The position numbers and the translations under genes were made by a program. Shown here piece after piece: positions 63,039 to 64,000 of a DNA stretch of 64,000 nt. The notes below the pieces were generated by a model. The model was not told where the DNA came from. It ran no database searches and saw only the letters and a list, made by a program, of their open reading frames with translations. The DNA is from Caballeronia calidae (GTDB lineage Bacteria > Pseudomonadota > Gammaproteobacteria > Burkholderiales > Burkholderiaceae): contig NZ_FCOX02000018.1 in NCBI RefSeq assembly GCF_900044055.2, forward strand, positions 1 through 64,000, given 5' to 3'. The stretch's first letter is position 1, and each line of letters starts with the position of its first letter.

Positions 63039-64000
63039 ATGAGTGACAAACCGTTGCGCGCCGGGTCGCGCACTTCCCGACGTTCGCATGCCGAGGGCGA
63101 AAGCCAGTTTCGCCTGTTGCGCGAGCGCCGCTTCGCGCCGTTCTTCTGGACGCAGTTTCTCGGCGCGATGAACGACAACGTCTTCAAGGTCGGCTTCACG
63201 TCGCTCGTGACCTTTCAGGCCGCGCGCTTTTCCGGCGTCGATCCGAAGACCGCCGCGTTTCTCATTTCCGCGATTTTCATCGTGCCGTTCGTGCTCTTCT
63301 CGGCGACGTCCGGACAGATCGCCGACAAATACGACAAGGCCGTGCTCGCGCGCCTCGTGAAGAGCTTCGAGATCGTCGTGATGCTGATCGGCGCAGCGGG
63401 TTTTCTGCTGCACAGCGCGCCTTTGCTCTATGCCTGCACGTTCCTGATGGGTGTGCATTCGACCGTCTTCGGGCCGGTGAAATACGCCTATCTGCCGCAG
63501 CACCTCGACTCGCATGAACTCGTCGGGGGCAACGGGCTCGTCGAGATGGGCACCTTCGTCGCGATCCTGATCGGCACGATCATCGGCGGGGCCGCGGCGG
63601 GGGCGTCGGAGCATGGCGCGATGCTGCTCGCGGTGGCGTGCATCGCCTTTGCGATCATCGGGCGTGTCGCGTCGGCGTTCGTGCCGAAGTCGGAGGCATC
63701 GCAGCCGGATCTGCGCATCAACTGGAATCCGTTCTCGGAGACGTGGCGCAATCTGAAGCTCGCGAAGGCCGACCGCACCGTATTTCTGAGCCTGCTCGGC
63801 ATTTCGTGGCTGTGGTTCGTCGGCGCGACCTTCCTCACGTCGTTCTTCAATTTCGCGAAGGACGTGCTGTCCGCCGATCCCGACGTCGTGACCATTCTCC
63901 TCGCGACCTTTTCCATCGGCATCGGCACGGGATCGTTACTCTGCGAGCGGCTTTCGAAGCGACGCGTCGAGATCGGGCTCGTGCCGCTGGGTTCGATCGG
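63039..64000 (+). CDS. LplT-like MFS transporter (3' end outside the window)
   Basis: An open frame from the ATG at 63039 to the window edge, 320 codons (MSDKPLRAGSRTSRRSHAEG, then LLRERRFAPFFWTQFLGAMN). The following DNVFKVGFTSLVTFQAARFS, DKYDKAVLARLVKSFEIVVM, STVFGPVKYAYLPQHLDSHE and GGNGLVEMGTFVAILIGTII match the lysophospholipid transporter LplT and its fused acyltransferase relatives. It would flip lysophospholipids or act as the transporter half of an acyltransferase fusion; which of these cannot be told because the gene is cut. The first helices and the NDNVFK motif are intact. Confidence 0.88.
   Translation, partial: MSDKPLRAGSRTSRRSHAEGESQFRLLRERRFAPFFWTQFLGAMNDNVFKVGFTSLVTFQAARFSGVDPKTAAFLISAIFIVPFVLFSATSGQIADKYDKAVLARLVKSFEIVVMLIGAAGFLLHSAPLLYACTFLMGVHSTVFGPVKYAYLPQHLDSHELVGGNGLVEMGTFVAILIGTIIGGAAAGASEHGAMLLAVACIAFAIIGRVASAFVPKSEASQPDLRINWNPFSETWRNLKLAKADRTVFLSLLGISWLWFVGATFLTSFFNFAKDVLSADPDVVTILLATFSIGIGTGSLLCERLSKRRVEIGLVPLGSI

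Noticed and set aside
62834-63046. 70-residue plus-strand frame spanning the CBS terminator
   Set aside because: It runs through a strong terminator hairpin and has no ribosome binding site.

Overview
The window is a stretch of GC-rich chromosome from a member of the Burkholderiaceae, most likely Paraburkholderia, Caballeronia or Burkholderia. Support for this is the gene content and order: exbD-exbB-tonB behind bfd, bfr next to murI, class I fumarase, a VC_2705-type acetate/solute symporter, the aru/ast arginine succinyltransferase cluster with two transferase subunits, an AaeX/A/B-like efflux operon and a DUF2968 gene. The genus is inferred from memory of these families, not from a database search. 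Almost everything looks like housekeeping or metabolic chromosome. The accessory or decayed parts are the left edge (broken IS1182-type transposase), the gene-poor 15.3-16.9 kb region behind a tRNA-Ser, and a decayed phytase-like locus at 20.5-21.6 kb.

Layout. 0-3 kb: transposase remnant, pirin and a divergent LysR regulator, and a 39-residue secreted peptide. 2.9-7.1 kb: an iron block on the minus strand (bfd, an unlisted 20-residue membrane peptide, tonB, exbB, exbD; then bfr and murI) with Fur-box-like sites before bfd and before bfr. 7.2-15.2 kb: fumarase, a YqhA-like membrane protein, an EamA exporter, acetyl-CoA synthetase and a two-subunit sodium/solute symporter. 15.2-24 kb: tRNA-Ser(GGA), small orphan genes, a CHAD protein divergent from a PiT phosphate transporter, a histone-H1-like DNA-binding candidate, two phosphate-ester-hydrolase pseudogenes and a DUF2968 protein. 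24-35.6 kb: small stress-type genes (KTSC, PRC-barrel), an RNase H-like protein, SDR, porin, LysE exporter, POT peptide transporter, initiator tRNA-fMet with a clear promoter, rpsU, a ferredoxin, YigZ, a GNAT and a CSS-EAL c-di-GMP phosphodiesterase.

35.9-47.5 kb is one long plus-strand arginine module: an HisQMP/AotQMP-type ABC transporter, an AraC/GlxA-type ArgR regulator, the full AST pathway (astC, aruF, aruG/astA, astD, astB, astE) and the periplasmic binding protein at the far end, closed by a strong bidirectional terminator. A sequence matching the Pseudomonas ArgR half-site lies just before astC. The genes together import arginine/ornithine and convert it to glutamate and succinate.

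47.6-53.5 kb is a minus-strand aromatic-acid-type efflux operon (outer membrane lipoprotein, FUSC pump, DUF1656, membrane fusion protein) with a divergent LysR gene; a perfect 10-bp inverted repeat lies in the shared intergenic region. 53.6-64 kb carries ordinary genes: SRAP/YedK, metallophosphoesterase plus FAD oxidase, WrbA plus DUF2069, YihY/BrkB, Mpo1-like DUF962, alpha/beta hydrolase plus MetY, a CBS-pair protein and an LplT-like MFS gene cut by the window edge. I did not find CRISPR arrays, prophage or a defence island. The most novel-looking items are the 20-residue peptide in the Fur-controlled operon, the nested-stem candidate RNA after tRNA-Ser, and the palindromic operator of the efflux operon.
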